Shown one piece after another: positions 1 to 7,556 of a DNA stretch of 64,000 bases (position 1 is the first letter of the stretch; the number at the start of each line of letters is the position of its first letter). This DNA comes from Candidatus Pelagibacter sp. RS39. Its GTDB lineage: Bacteria; Pseudomonadota; Alphaproteobacteria; Pelagibacterales; Pelagibacteraceae. Both the position numbers and the translations under genes were made by a program. The notes under the pieces are model-generated. The model was not told the origin of the DNA and did no database searches. It saw only the letters and a list, made by a program, of their open reading frames with translations. The stretch is from assembly GCF_002101315.1 (NCBI RefSeq), contig NZ_CP020777.1, positions 1-64,000 of the forward strand, given 5' to 3'.

Positions 1-77
1 CCTCTTTTTTAGCTTCTGCTTTTGGAGCTTCCTCTTTTTTAGCTTCTGCTTTTGGAGCTTCCTCTTTTTTAGCTTCT
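1..77 (-). repeat. 30-bp in-frame tandem repeat in the rpsP tail
   Basis: Positions 1-30 and 31-60 are identical, and 61-77 repeat the first 17 bases. The unit is 30 bp, a multiple of three. On the minus strand it encodes a ten-residue Lys/Glu/Ala/Pro unit of the type [10 protein letters not shown]. The array continues past the window edge, so the copy number is unknown. The perfect identity of two copies suggests recent expansion by slippage or unequal recombination. Confidence 0.9.
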
Positions 78-442
78 CCAACTGGAGCAGCATCTGCCTT
101 TGGAGACTCTTCCTTTTTAGTCTCTTCTGAACCTTCTTTTTTTCTATCTTTTTTTGGAATTGCTTTTTGTGGATTGTTTCCATTAGCAGGCATAGGCATC
201 AATTCATTCTCACCTAAGATTCTAGCTACTCTTGTTGTAGGTTGTGCACCTTGACCAAGCCAGTATTTTATTCTTTCAGCCTCTAATCCAATTCTTTCTT
301 TTTTTTCTTTTGGTAACAATGGATTAAAAAAACCAACTTTCTCTATAAATCTACCATCTCTAGCAAATCGACTGTCGGCTACAACAACCTTATAAACAGG
401 TCTCTTTTTTGTGCCACCTCTAGATAATCTTAATTTTAACAT
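1..442 (-). CDS. rpsP: 30S ribosomal protein bS16 (3' end outside the window)
   Basis: The minus-strand reading frame begins [20 protein letters not shown], a clear bS16 N-terminus. The core continues through the FNPL and [13 protein letters not shown] motifs to about residue 80. It binds 16S rRNA in the small subunit. A good Shine-Dalgarno (AAGGAG) lies 5-10 nt upstream of the ATG at 442. After the core there is a long Lys/Glu/Ala/Pro-rich tail, absent from short bacterial S16 proteins, that ends in a 10-residue repeat and runs off the window edge. Its start lies 12 nt after the ffh stop, so the two are probably cotranscribed in the order ffh-rpsP. Confidence 0.95.
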   Translation of the reverse strand, partial: MLKLRLSRGGTKKRPVYKVVVADSRFARDGRFIEKVGFFNPLLPKEKKERIGLEAERIKYWLGQGAQPTTRVARILGENELMPMPANGNNPQKAIPKKDRKKEGSEETKKEESPKADAAPVGEAKKEEAPKAEAKKEEAPKAEAKKE

Positions 443-454
443 TTACTCTCCTTT

Positions 455-1813
455 TTATTTTAATTGATTAAATAATTCTGGAGGTATTCCTTTATCAGAC
501 ATACCTTTCAGATTTCCTTTTGACATCTTTTTCATCATTTCAGACATCATTTTAAATTGTTTTAACAATTTATTGATAGTGGCTGGATCAGTTCCTGAAC
601 CATTAGCAATTCTTTTTTTTCTAGAACCATCAATTATTTTTGGGTTCTCTCTTTCTTTTTTGGTCATTGATAAAATTATAGCTTCGTTTTTTGTAATAAC
701 ACTCTCATCAATGCCCGCTGCATCCATTTGAGATTTAACCTTTGAAACTCCTGGCATGAAAGACATGATGCCTTCGATCCCCCCCATTTTTTTCATTTGT
801 CTCAGTTGAGTTAAATAATCCTGCATAGAGAATTGTCCTTTTTTTAAATTTTCTTCTGTTTTTTTTATATTTTCTTCCCCAAGATCTTGTGCTGCTTTTT
901 CAACAAGAGAAACAATATCTCCCATCCCAAGAATTCTATTTGCAATTCTGTCTGGATGAAAAACTTCAAGATTTTCAATCTTTTCACCAATACCTAAAAA
1001 TTTAATTGGAACCTGTGAAACAAATTTCATACTTACAGCAGCTCCACCTCTGGCATCACCATCTGCTCTCGTTAAAATAATTCCAGATAAATTTACCGTA
1101 TTAGTAAATTCTTTTGCTACTGATGCAGCTACTTGTCCAGTAAGCGAGTCAGCAACTAAAAACGTTTCTGCCGGTTTGATGGTATTTTCAATTTGTTTAA
1201 TTTCACTCATCATCTGCAAATCTATCTGTGTTCTACCAGCAGTATCGAATAAGATAATATCTGCGCCATTCAAGTTTGCTGCATTAATTGCTCTTTGACA
1301 AATATCACTGGGTTGTTGACCTTCAATTATTGGGAGAGTTAATATGTTATTTTGTTCACCCAAGGATTTTAACTGCTCTTGAGCAGCTGGTCTGTAAATA
1401 TCTAAACTGACCATCATTACTTTCTTTTTTTTTGTATTCTCTAAATATCTTGCAAGTTTAGCGGTTGTTGTTGTTTTACCTGAACCTTGTAACCCGACCA
1501 GCATCATTGGCACTGGTGGAACTGCATTTAAATTTACATCATTATTTTTTTCACCTAAAAGATTAACTAATTCATCATAAACAATCTTTACCACCATATC
1601 ACCAGGTGATGTTGATCTAATGATTTCTTGACCTAATGCTTTTGGTTTAACCTTTTCAATAAAATCTTTAGCAACTTCAAGAGATACATCAGCTTCTAAT
1701 AAAGCTTGTCTTATTCCTCTCAATCCTTCATCAACCTGATTTTCATCAAGTGATGGGGCTTTTTTTAGAGAGGAAAAAACTTCCTCAAATTTATTTGTTA
1801 AATTTTCAAACAT
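455..1813 (-). CDS. ffh: Signal recognition particle protein Ffh
   Basis: This is the SRP GTPase that binds signal sequences and 4.5S RNA and delivers ribosomes to FtsY. From the chosen start (MFENLTNKFEEV) it has the N domain, then the G domain with P-loop GLQGSGKTTTT near residue 107, DTAGR, and TRADGDARGG in place of TKLD. The C-terminal part is a Met-rich M domain (FMPG, MMSEMMKKM). The length of 452 residues is normal. A reading frame extends nine codons further upstream, but those residues do not look like Ffh and fall inside the predicted leader RNA, so the ATG at 1813 is preferred. No clear Shine-Dalgarno is visible. Confidence 0.96.
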   Translation of the reverse strand: MFENLTNKFEEVFSSLKKAPSLDENQVDEGLRGIRQALLEADVSLEVAKDFIEKVKPKALGQEIIRSTSPGDMVVKIVYDELVNLLGEKNNDVNLNAVPPVPMMLVGLQGSGKTTTTAKLARYLENTKKKKVMMVSLDIYRPAAQEQLKSLGEQNNILTLPIIEGQQPSDICQRAINAANLNGADIILFDTAGRTQIDLQMMSEIKQIENTIKPAETFLVADSLTGQVAASVAKEFTNTVNLSGIILTRADGDARGGAAVSMKFVSQVPIKFLGIGEKIENLEVFHPDRIANRILGMGDIVSLVEKAAQDLGEENIKKTEENLKKGQFSMQDYLTQLRQMKKMGGIEGIMSFMPGVSKVKSQMDAAGIDESVITKNEAIILSMTKKERENPKIIDGSRKKRIANGSGTDPATINKLLKQFKMMSEMMKKMSKGNLKGMSDKGIPPELFNQLK

Positions 1814-1816
1814 ATT

Positions 1817-1925
1817 TATTACACACAGCAGTAATCGCACTAGTGGGCGAACCCTCGCTGACTAGTGTCGATCTCTTTGTTTCCAAAGACACCGCAAATT
1901 TAATGTTTTTGCGGAAACTGCCACA
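1817..1925 (-). ncRNA. Structured leader RNA upstream of ffh (ffh-motif candidate)
   Basis: Read on the minus strand, this GC-richer segment folds well. Hairpin 1 pairs 1908-1914 with 1892-1898 (TTTGCGG/CCGCAAA), with a possible flanking or competing pairing of GGAAAC (1913-1918) and GTTTCC (1879-1884). Hairpin 2 pairs 1861-1867 with 1838-1844 (CACTAGT/ACTAGTG), encloses GGG-UUCG-CCC (1845-1854) and has a six-base bulge (1855-1860). A closing stem GCAGT/ACTGC joins 1917-1921 to 1828-1832. A published survey of Pelagibacter intergenic regions reported a candidate cis-regulatory RNA before the SRP protein gene. This position fits it, but the match is from memory and not computed. Confidence 0.72.
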
Positions 1926-1926
1926 A

Positions 1927-1952
1927 ATTATAATAGAGGTTCAAAAAGTCAA
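1927..1952 (-). promoter_or_regulatory. Putative promoter for the ffh leader
   Basis: On the minus strand there is TTGACT (1947-1952) and a perfect TATAAT (1927-1932). The spacer is only 14 nt, shorter than the usual 16-18, so the -35 assignment is doubtful. The -10 box is well placed to start transcription at the first bases of the folded leader. Confidence 0.45.
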
Positions 1953-1974
1953 TAAATAAGTTAAATAACTATAT

Positions 1975-2799
1975 ATGGACATCAAAGCTTTTAAAATGGA
2001 CGGATTGGGTAATGATTTTGTGATTATCGATAATAGAGAAAAAATTATCAATTTGACGAAAGATCAGATGGTTAAAATTTGTGACAGAAATTTTATTGGC
2101 TGTGATCAACTAATATTTATTGAACCAGATAGTTCTGCAGATGCAAGTTTAAGATTCTTTAATTCAGATGGAGGTGAGTCTGGGGCATGTGGAAATGGAA
2201 CTAGATGTGTTGCAAATTTGATTTCAAATGAAAAAAATAACAAATTAATAATTTTAAATACGCTATCTGGAAAATTAAAATCTGAAATTTTAGAAAAAAA
2301 AATTGTTACAACAGAAATTGGTAAAGCAAAGTTAAAATGGAACGAAATACCTTTATCAAAAGAAATAGATACAAAGAACTTAAATATCAAAATTATTGAT
2401 AAAAATAATAATGAGTACTCAGGTGGCACTGCAATTAATGTGGGTAACCCACATATAGTTTTTTTTGTTAAAACGATTGAAGATTTTGATATAGAAAAAA
2501 TTGGCCCTGAGATAGAAAATCACAAAATCTTCCCAGAGAAATGTAACGTAACAATTGCTCAAATTGTTAATAAAAATTTGATCAAAGTAAAAGTTTGGGA
2601 AAGAGGAGCTGGTCTTACTAAAGCTTGCGGAACTGCAGCGTGTGCTACAGCATATGCAGGTAAGTTAAATAATCTTACAGAAAATAAAACTGATATAGAG
2701 TTTGCATCTGGAAAATTATCAATTTCAATAGATGAAAATAATTCTATTCACATGAAAGGACCTGTTTCCGATATTAAAGAAATACAGATAAAATTGTAA
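1975..2799 (+). CDS. dapF: Diaminopimelate epimerase
   Basis: This cytoplasmic enzyme interconverts LL- and meso-diaminopimelate for lysine and peptidoglycan synthesis. It has the family N-terminus (KMDGLGNDFVI), the first catalytic cysteine in GACGNGTRC (Cys72) and the second in TKACGTAAC (Cys218), as a two-thiol epimerase needs. The length of 274 residues is normal. Its stop overlaps the ftsY start as TAATG, which implies translational coupling. It is divergent from ffh. In many alphaproteobacteria a tRNA methylthiotransferase gene sits between dapF and ftsY. None is present here. Confidence 0.96.
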   Translation: MDIKAFKMDGLGNDFVIIDNREKIINLTKDQMVKICDRNFIGCDQLIFIEPDSSADASLRFFNSDGGESGACGNGTRCVANLISNEKNNKLIILNTLSGKLKSEILEKKIVTTEIGKAKLKWNEIPLSKEIDTKNLNIKIIDKNNNEYSGGTAINVGNPHIVFFVKTIEDFDIEKIGPEIENHKIFPEKCNVTIAQIVNKNLIKVKVWERGAGLTKACGTAACATAYAGKLNNLTENKTDIEFASGKLSISIDENNSIHMKGPVSDIKEIQIKL

Positions 2800-3716
2800 T
2801 GGGAATCTTTGATAAATTTAAAAACGGATTTAAGAAAAGTGCATCAGCTTTAACATCTGGGCTTAAGGAAATAATTGTTAAAAAGGAAATTAATGATGAA
2901 AATTTAAATAAAATTGAGGAATTTTTAATTCGATCAGATGTGGGGGTTGAGGCTGCATCTGAGATAAAAGAAATAATTTCTAGAAAAAAAATTGATCCAA
3001 ATAAAGATTTAACTAAAGAAATAAACTCTGTTTTAAATGAATATATAGTTTCTTTGATGAAACCTCTTGAAAATAAATCTTTTTTTGAGAAAAAAGAAAA
3101 ACTTAATGCAACCTTAGTCTCTGGTGTGAATGGTGTTGGAAAAACAACGACTATAGGTAAAATAGGAAAAATATTGAAGACTAACGGAAGTAAAGTCATG
3201 TTTGCAGCTTCAGATACTTTTCGTGCCGCTGCGATTGAACAACTAGAAAATTGGGCAAGTAAAGTAGAAGTTCAAATAGTAAAATCATCTCAAGGAGCCG
3301 ATCCCGCTTCAGTTGCTTTTAAGGCTGTAGATGAAGCTATTAAAAATAATTTTGATCAAGTTTTGATAGATACCGCTGGAAGACTCCAAAATAAAAAAAA
3401 TTTAATGGAAGAATATAAAAAGATTGCAAATGTTACCAAAAAAATAGATCCCAACGCACCTCATAATGTTATTTTAGTTTTAGATGCAACCTCAGGACAA
3501 AATGTATTAAATCAAGTCGAAGAATTTAATAAAATCATCCCTATAACAGGTATCGTGATGACAAAATTAGACGGCACAGCGAAGGGAGGAATTTTGTTAG
3601 CGTTAGCAAAGAAATATGAAATTCCAATTATTGCACTTGGTTTAGGTGAAAAAGAGGACGACTTACAGTTATTCGAAGCAGAAAAATTTGCTGAGGCTTT
3701 TACGCAAATTAATTAA
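2799..3716 (+). CDS. ftsY: SRP receptor FtsY
   Basis: This membrane-associated GTPase pairs with Ffh during cotranslational targeting. The NG domain is complete: an N-domain helix bundle to about residue 90, P-loop GVNGVGKTTTIGKI near 109, DTFRAAA, DTAGRLQ, and TKLDGTAKGG. At 305 residues it is a short form without the acidic A domain of the E. coli protein. The N-terminus keeps a basic/aromatic FDKFKNGFKK segment that could touch the membrane. It starts on the last base of the dapF stop and overlaps the convergent next gene by 8 bp. Confidence 0.96.
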   Translation: MGIFDKFKNGFKKSASALTSGLKEIIVKKEINDENLNKIEEFLIRSDVGVEAASEIKEIISRKKIDPNKDLTKEINSVLNEYIVSLMKPLENKSFFEKKEKLNATLVSGVNGVGKTTTIGKIGKILKTNGSKVMFAASDTFRAAAIEQLENWASKVEVQIVKSSQGADPASVAFKAVDEAIKNNFDQVLIDTAGRLQNKKNLMEEYKKIANVTKKIDPNAPHNVILVLDATSGQNVLNQVEEFNKIIPITGIVMTKLDGTAKGGILLALAKKYEIPIIALGLGEKEDDLQLFEAEKFAEAFTQIN

Positions 3717-4272
3717 TCAAATTGCTTGAGATCAAAGGTTTGTAGATATTACATTTATAATTGTCATCAAATTTATAGTGACCACAATCTTTAGAAAACG
3801 AGGAAATTATAAAATCGAACTTACCGGTGGTAGGATAAAGTTCTAGTTTTTTACTGATGATATCATATTTAAAATTAGCATTTAAGCTTTTCACTGCACT
3901 AATCATTACTAATGTTTTGTCATCTCTTAACAAATAATATGCAAAATCATCAGGAAATACTGGGAAATCATATTCTCGTAAAAAATATTTAGCTTGCGAT
4001 GGAAACCACTCATAAGAAATTAAAGGTGAAGAAGACTTTGTTAAATGATTATAAATATAAAGATCTTTTGGATAATCATTTATATAATTATCATTTTCGC
4101 CTTTGGCTAAAATAGATTTTTCTCTACCTTTAAAATATAAGCTAAATTCTTTGTTGTGTGAATCCATATGATCTATATGAAATAAATCATCTGGTTGAAA
4201 AAATTCATCTTGTGAATAAACGTTGGTAATTAAAATAAAGAGTGAAATAAATAAAAAAGATAGTCTTTTCAT
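3709..4272 (-). CDS. Secreted protein of unknown function
   Basis: I do not recognise a family. The first 20 residues (MKRLSFLFISLFILITNVYS) form a typical Sec signal peptide with likely cleavage near Ser-Gln. The mature part is about 167 residues, mixed polar and aromatic, with two Cys near the C-terminus (CGHY and CNIY) that could form a disulfide in the periplasm. It overlaps the 3' end of ftsY by 8 bp on the opposite strand. Nothing in the context points to a function. Confidence 0.75.
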   Translation of the reverse strand: MKRLSFLFISLFILITNVYSQDEFFQPDDLFHIDHMDSHNKEFSLYFKGREKSILAKGENDNYINDYPKDLYIYNHLTKSSSPLISYEWFPSQAKYFLREYDFPVFPDDFAYYLLRDDKTLVMISAVKSLNANFKYDIISKKLELYPTTGKFDFIISSFSKDCGHYKFDDNYKCNIYKPLISSNLIN

Positions 4273-4321
4273 TATCTCATAATAAAACTAAAATCTGAGG
4301 TATATTTGTTAATATTGTGGC

Positions 4322-5140
4322 TTAATTTAAACTTTTTAAAAATGAGCTAAGGGCTTTAATAAGGTTTTCATCATACTCCATCATATGATTGTCATGTTTT
4401 GTAAAATAAGAATATTTTGGTTCATTTGCTTTTTCATACATTTTTTTTCCCATAAAAAATGGAACTATTTGATCAGCTTCTCCATGCATTATTAAAATTG
4501 GAACCTTTATATTCTTAATTTTGCTTTTATTATCAAATTTATCTTTTAACAATAAACTTACAGGTATGTAGGGATAAAATGTTTTGGCTGCATCAATCAT
4601 AGAAGTAAAAGGAGTTTCTAATACAATGCCAGCAAAATTTTTATTTTGTGACAAATGAGTTGCAACTCCAGTTCCTAATGACTCACCATAAATAACAATG
4701 TTTTCCTCTTTGACACCTTCTCTAACTAACCAATTTATTGCACTGCTTCCATCTTTATAAAGGCCTTTTTCAGATGGTTTTCCTTTATTGCCACTGAAAC
4801 CTCTCCAGGCAATTATTAAAAAATTGACATCCATTTTATGGAAATGATTTAATTTATGAATTCTGTTTTCAAGAGAGCCGGCATTTCCATGAAAATATAA
4901 AACTGTCTTATATTTTTGTAAGTCTTTTTTATGAAACCAGCCTAGTAATTCAATATTATCCTCTGTATTTATTTTTACTTTTTCTATGGGGACTGATATT
5001 TGATCGCCAGAATAATTATTTTCATTCGGATGATACAATAAATTTCTCTGATAAAAATATAAAAAAACTAAGATTAAAAGATAAACAAAAATAACTATTT
5101 GAAAAAATAACAACAATTTATTCCTAAACTTTTTTAACAT
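4322..5140 (-). CDS. Membrane-anchored alpha/beta hydrolase
   Basis: It belongs to the alpha/beta-hydrolase fold of the BEM46/ABHD13 type. One N-terminal membrane helix (residues about 9-29) is followed by HGNAGS (oxyanion loop, about 84-89), the nucleophile elbow GESLGTG (Ser154), an acid residue in HGEADQIVPF (Asp223) and a histidine in KHDNHMM (about 252). The triad is therefore complete. The substrate is unknown, with esters or lipids as the likely class. Its 5' end overlaps the preceding exporter gene by 17 bp, so it is probably the last gene of that transcript. Confidence 0.85.
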   Translation of the reverse strand: MLKKFRNKLLLFFQIVIFVYLLILVFLYFYQRNLLYHPNENNYSGDQISVPIEKVKINTEDNIELLGWFHKKDLQKYKTVLYFHGNAGSLENRIHKLNHFHKMDVNFLIIAWRGFSGNKGKPSEKGLYKDGSSAINWLVREGVKEENIVIYGESLGTGVATHLSQNKNFAGIVLETPFTSMIDAAKTFYPYIPVSLLLKDKFDNKSKIKNIKVPILIMHGEADQIVPFFMGKKMYEKANEPKYSYFTKHDNHMMEYDENLIKALSSFLKSLN

Positions 5141-6029
5141 TTTTTTTCTTTGCTAAATATATGCCAAAAAACACTAAGATCGTTCCAATGAAATGATAAT
5201 TTTCAAATTGTTCATCAAATAAAAAATACCCATAAATTGCACCATATACTGTAAAAACATAAAGAGTAAATCCCGTTAAAGATGCACCTAATTTTTTTTG
5301 AGCAACAGTATAAAGTGTAAAAGCTATTATTCCTGGTGAAATCGCAGCAAAAATTACCCAAAAATAAAATTCAGGTATAAAAACTGTTTCTTTATAAAAT
5401 ATTTCTTCACCGATATAGAATGGTAATAAACTTAAAGCACCAAAAAATGATATTAAAGTAAATCTCTCAAAAATTTTAAGTTCTGAATTCCAGTAAAACA
5501 AATAAATTGAATATAATGCCCATCCAATGGCGGCAGCCAACATCCATAGATCTCCAATAGTAAATTGTAGATTGATTAATAAATTTAAATTTCCTTTTAT
5601 AATGATTGTAAATACACCTATTAAACATGCAATTAATCCAATTATTTTTGTGAAATTTATTTTTTCATGAAAAAAAAAGTATGAAATCAAAATTATGAAC
5701 ACAGGTGAAGATGTATAAATTATTCCCATATTTGTTACAGTTGTAGTTTCACCTGCTAAAAATGGAAAGGCCCCACATACACCACATCCCATTGAGCCCA
5801 AAAAAAATAATTTTTTATATTCTTTTTTAATGATCTTAAAATTTTTTTTTAATGTTATGTAAGTAAAAGGCAATAATATAAAAAAAACTAGTGTCCATCT
5901 CCAAAAAGCTAATGATATTGGAGGGACAAACTCAACACCACCTCTTGCTACAACAAGATTACTGGCCATAAAAATTGGTTGAATAAATAATAATGAAAAT
6001 GAAAAAAAATTTTTTTTCGAATTATTCAA
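5124..6029 (-). CDS. EamA/DMT-family permease
   Basis: The protein has about ten hydrophobic helices in two repeats, as in the drug/metabolite transporter superfamily. Family-like sequence includes WRWTLVFFILLPF in repeat 1, and GASLTGFTLYVFTVYGAIYGYFLF plus a final helix with a Lys-rich tail in repeat 2. The length of 301 residues is typical. The substrate cannot be read from sequence; such exporters move amino acids or other small metabolites. The frame opens with TTG at 6029, and no in-frame ATG precedes residue 21. It follows the small membrane gene by 11 bp on the same strand. Confidence 0.85.
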   Translation of the reverse strand: MNNSKKNFFSFSLLFIQPIFMASNLVVARGGVEFVPPISLAFWRWTLVFFILLPFTYITLKKNFKIIKKEYKKLFFLGSMGCGVCGAFPFLAGETTTVTNMGIIYTSSPVFIILISYFFFHEKINFTKIIGLIACLIGVFTIIIKGNLNLLINLQFTIGDLWMLAAAIGWALYSIYLFYWNSELKIFERFTLISFFGALSLLPFYIGEEIFYKETVFIPEFYFWVIFAAISPGIIAFTLYTVAQKKLGASLTGFTLYVFTVYGAIYGYFLFDEQFENYHFIGTILVFFGIYLAKKKNVKKV

Positions 6030-6040
6030 TTTACGATTAA

Positions 6041-6217
6041 TTAACTTTTATCGAAGAAGGCTTCGTAAATCATCATTATGATAGCAGCACCCATTAACAG
6101 ATAAACAGGTAATACATCTAAAAATCCAATCATCATTGATCTGGTAAGAGTAGTTGCTAGACCAATTAAAAAGAAAACAGCAAATGATAAACCTATTATT
6201 GTTGTTATTTTATTCAT
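6041..6217 (-). CDS. Small membrane protein, 58 residues, unknown
   Basis: An ATG at 6217 opens a 58-codon frame (MNKITTIIGLSFAVFFLIGL...) that ends at TAA 6041. Two hydrophobic segments (about residues 5-22 and 34-52) are separated by a short polar stretch, and the tail is EAFFDKS. The start lies only 4 bp after the amidase stop and the stop 11 bp before the EamA gene, so it fills the operon gap neatly. I do not recognise a family. Its position downstream of the TRAP and amidase genes suggests shared expression, not necessarily shared function. Confidence 0.65.
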   Translation of the reverse strand: MNKITTIIGLSFAVFFLIGLATTLTRSMMIGFLDVLPVYLLMGAAIIMMIYEAFFDKS

Positions 6218-6221
6218 TAAG

Positions 6222-7550
6222 TTATTCTTGACACTCCTTTTCTAACCAATTGGCAACACCTAAAAATCTATGATCGTCATATTTGTTACCAATTAATTGT
6301 ACTCCTAATGGTAGATTATTTTCACCCTCAAGTAAAGGGAGCGAAATACATGGTGTGCCTAGATATGACCAGACTTTGTTAAATTCAGCTGTTCCAGTAC
6401 TCTTTAATCCTTTAGGTGCAACGCCAGGACTAGAAGGGGATAAAACTCCATGATAATCTTCAAACACTTCTTCATATGACTCGTAACTTCTTTTCATAAA
6501 ATCAATTGCTTCAGCATATTCTTTTGCGGTGTATTTATTTCCATTTGAAATAGCATCCTGCATATACTTAGAAAGCTTCTTTTTAAATTTTTTAAAATAA
6601 ACAGAAAAATTATTAGCCAAGTCTGTTTCGTGAATAATCTGGTGATATTTATGTATATCCTTAAAGTAGGAGGGAGTATCAAATATCTCAATATTTTTTT
6701 TAAAAGATTTGATGAAATATTCAAAAGACTCTCGTGATTTTTTATCAATTATTTTCCAATGATCAGTTTTATAAAAAATAAATTTAGGTTCAAAAATTGG
6801 ACCTTTCTTCGTTTCAGATAAAATGTTTTCCGTCGAATAATGAATCGTAGCTGCATCATATTTATCTTTCTTTATTAACACCTTTGCTAACATAGCCACA
6901 TCTTCAACTTTACGTCCAAACATACCAATTTGATCTAGGCTATATGAAGTTCTTAAAACCCCGTTTCTTGAAATAAGCCCATAACTTGGTTTATAACCGA
7001 CAACACCACAATAAGATGCTGGTCTAATTACTGATCCTCCTGTTTGAGAGCCAATAGAAGCTGGGGCCATAAAGGAAGCAACCGAAGCTGCAGATCCGCT
7101 AGATGAACCACCTGGTGTTCTATTTTTATCGTGAGGATTAGTTGTTGCTGGAGGCCCTAAATAGGCAAGTTCTGAGGTTGCTGTTTTGCCCATAACAATT
7201 GCTCCTGATGCATGAAGCAAATCTATTATTTCAGCGTTTTGAGAATATGATTTTCCTTTCCTAATTACAGTCCCGCATTCTGTGGGCATATCAACAGTAC
7301 CAATAATATCTTTTACTGCAATCGGCACGCCATGCAATAGTCCAACTGGTTTTCCTGATCTTCTATGATCATCAGCCTCAGTTGCTTTTTCTAATAAAAC
7401 CTTTTTATCAAAATGAGCCCAGGCTTTTACATCTTTTTCAAACATGTTAATTCTCTCTATATATTTTTCACAAACTTCAACTGATGTAAGTTCAGCGTCT
7501 TTAATTTTTTTTGCTAATTCCTCGAGACTTAAAGAAAATATATCTGTCAT
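6222..7550 (-). CDS. Amidase-signature family hydrolase
   Basis: The Ser-cisSer-Lys triad is intact: Lys80 in GVPIAVKDI, cis-Ser149 in GGSSSGSAAS, and nucleophile Ser173 in TGGSVIRPAS, 24 residues apart as in the family. At 442 residues it is slightly shorter than GatA. There is no gatB or gatC beside it, so it is more likely a catabolic amidase than the tRNA-Gln amidotransferase subunit. It lies 6 bp downstream of the TRAP large subunit. This suggests that an imported amide is hydrolysed to an acid and ammonia, but the substrate is not visible. Confidence 0.88.
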   Translation of the reverse strand: MTDIFSLSLEELAKKIKDAELTSVEVCEKYIERINMFEKDVKAWAHFDKKVLLEKATEADDHRRSGKPVGLLHGVPIAVKDIIGTVDMPTECGTVIRKGKSYSQNAEIIDLLHASGAIVMGKTATSELAYLGPPATTNPHDKNRTPGGSSSGSAASVASFMAPASIGSQTGGSVIRPASYCGVVGYKPSYGLISRNGVLRTSYSLDQIGMFGRKVEDVAMLAKVLIKKDKYDAATIHYSTENILSETKKGPIFEPKFIFYKTDHWKIIDKKSRESFEYFIKSFKKNIEIFDTPSYFKDIHKYHQIIHETDLANNFSVYFKKFKKKLSKYMQDAISNGNKYTAKEYAEAIDFMKRSYESYEEVFEDYHGVLSPSSPGVAPKGLKSTGTAEFNKVWSYLGTPCISLPLLEGENNLPLGVQLIGNKYDDHRFLGVANWLEKECQE

Positions 7551-7556
7551 TCAAAA

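Noticed and set aside
1-77. Regular 30-bp repeats that might suggest a CRISPR array
   Set aside because: The units are directly tandem with no spacers and are in frame within rpsP.
1814-1840. N-terminal extension of Ffh by nine codons
   Set aside because: The residues are not Ffh-like and lie within the leader RNA; the ATG at 1813 gives the normal N-terminus.
1750-1959. Plus-strand 69-codon frame across the ffh 5' end
   Set aside because: It overlaps ffh and the folded leader, has no coding character and ends inside the intergenic region.
2106-2429. Antisense frame inside dapF
   Set aside because: It mirrors the dapF codons, and dapF is intact with both catalytic cysteines.
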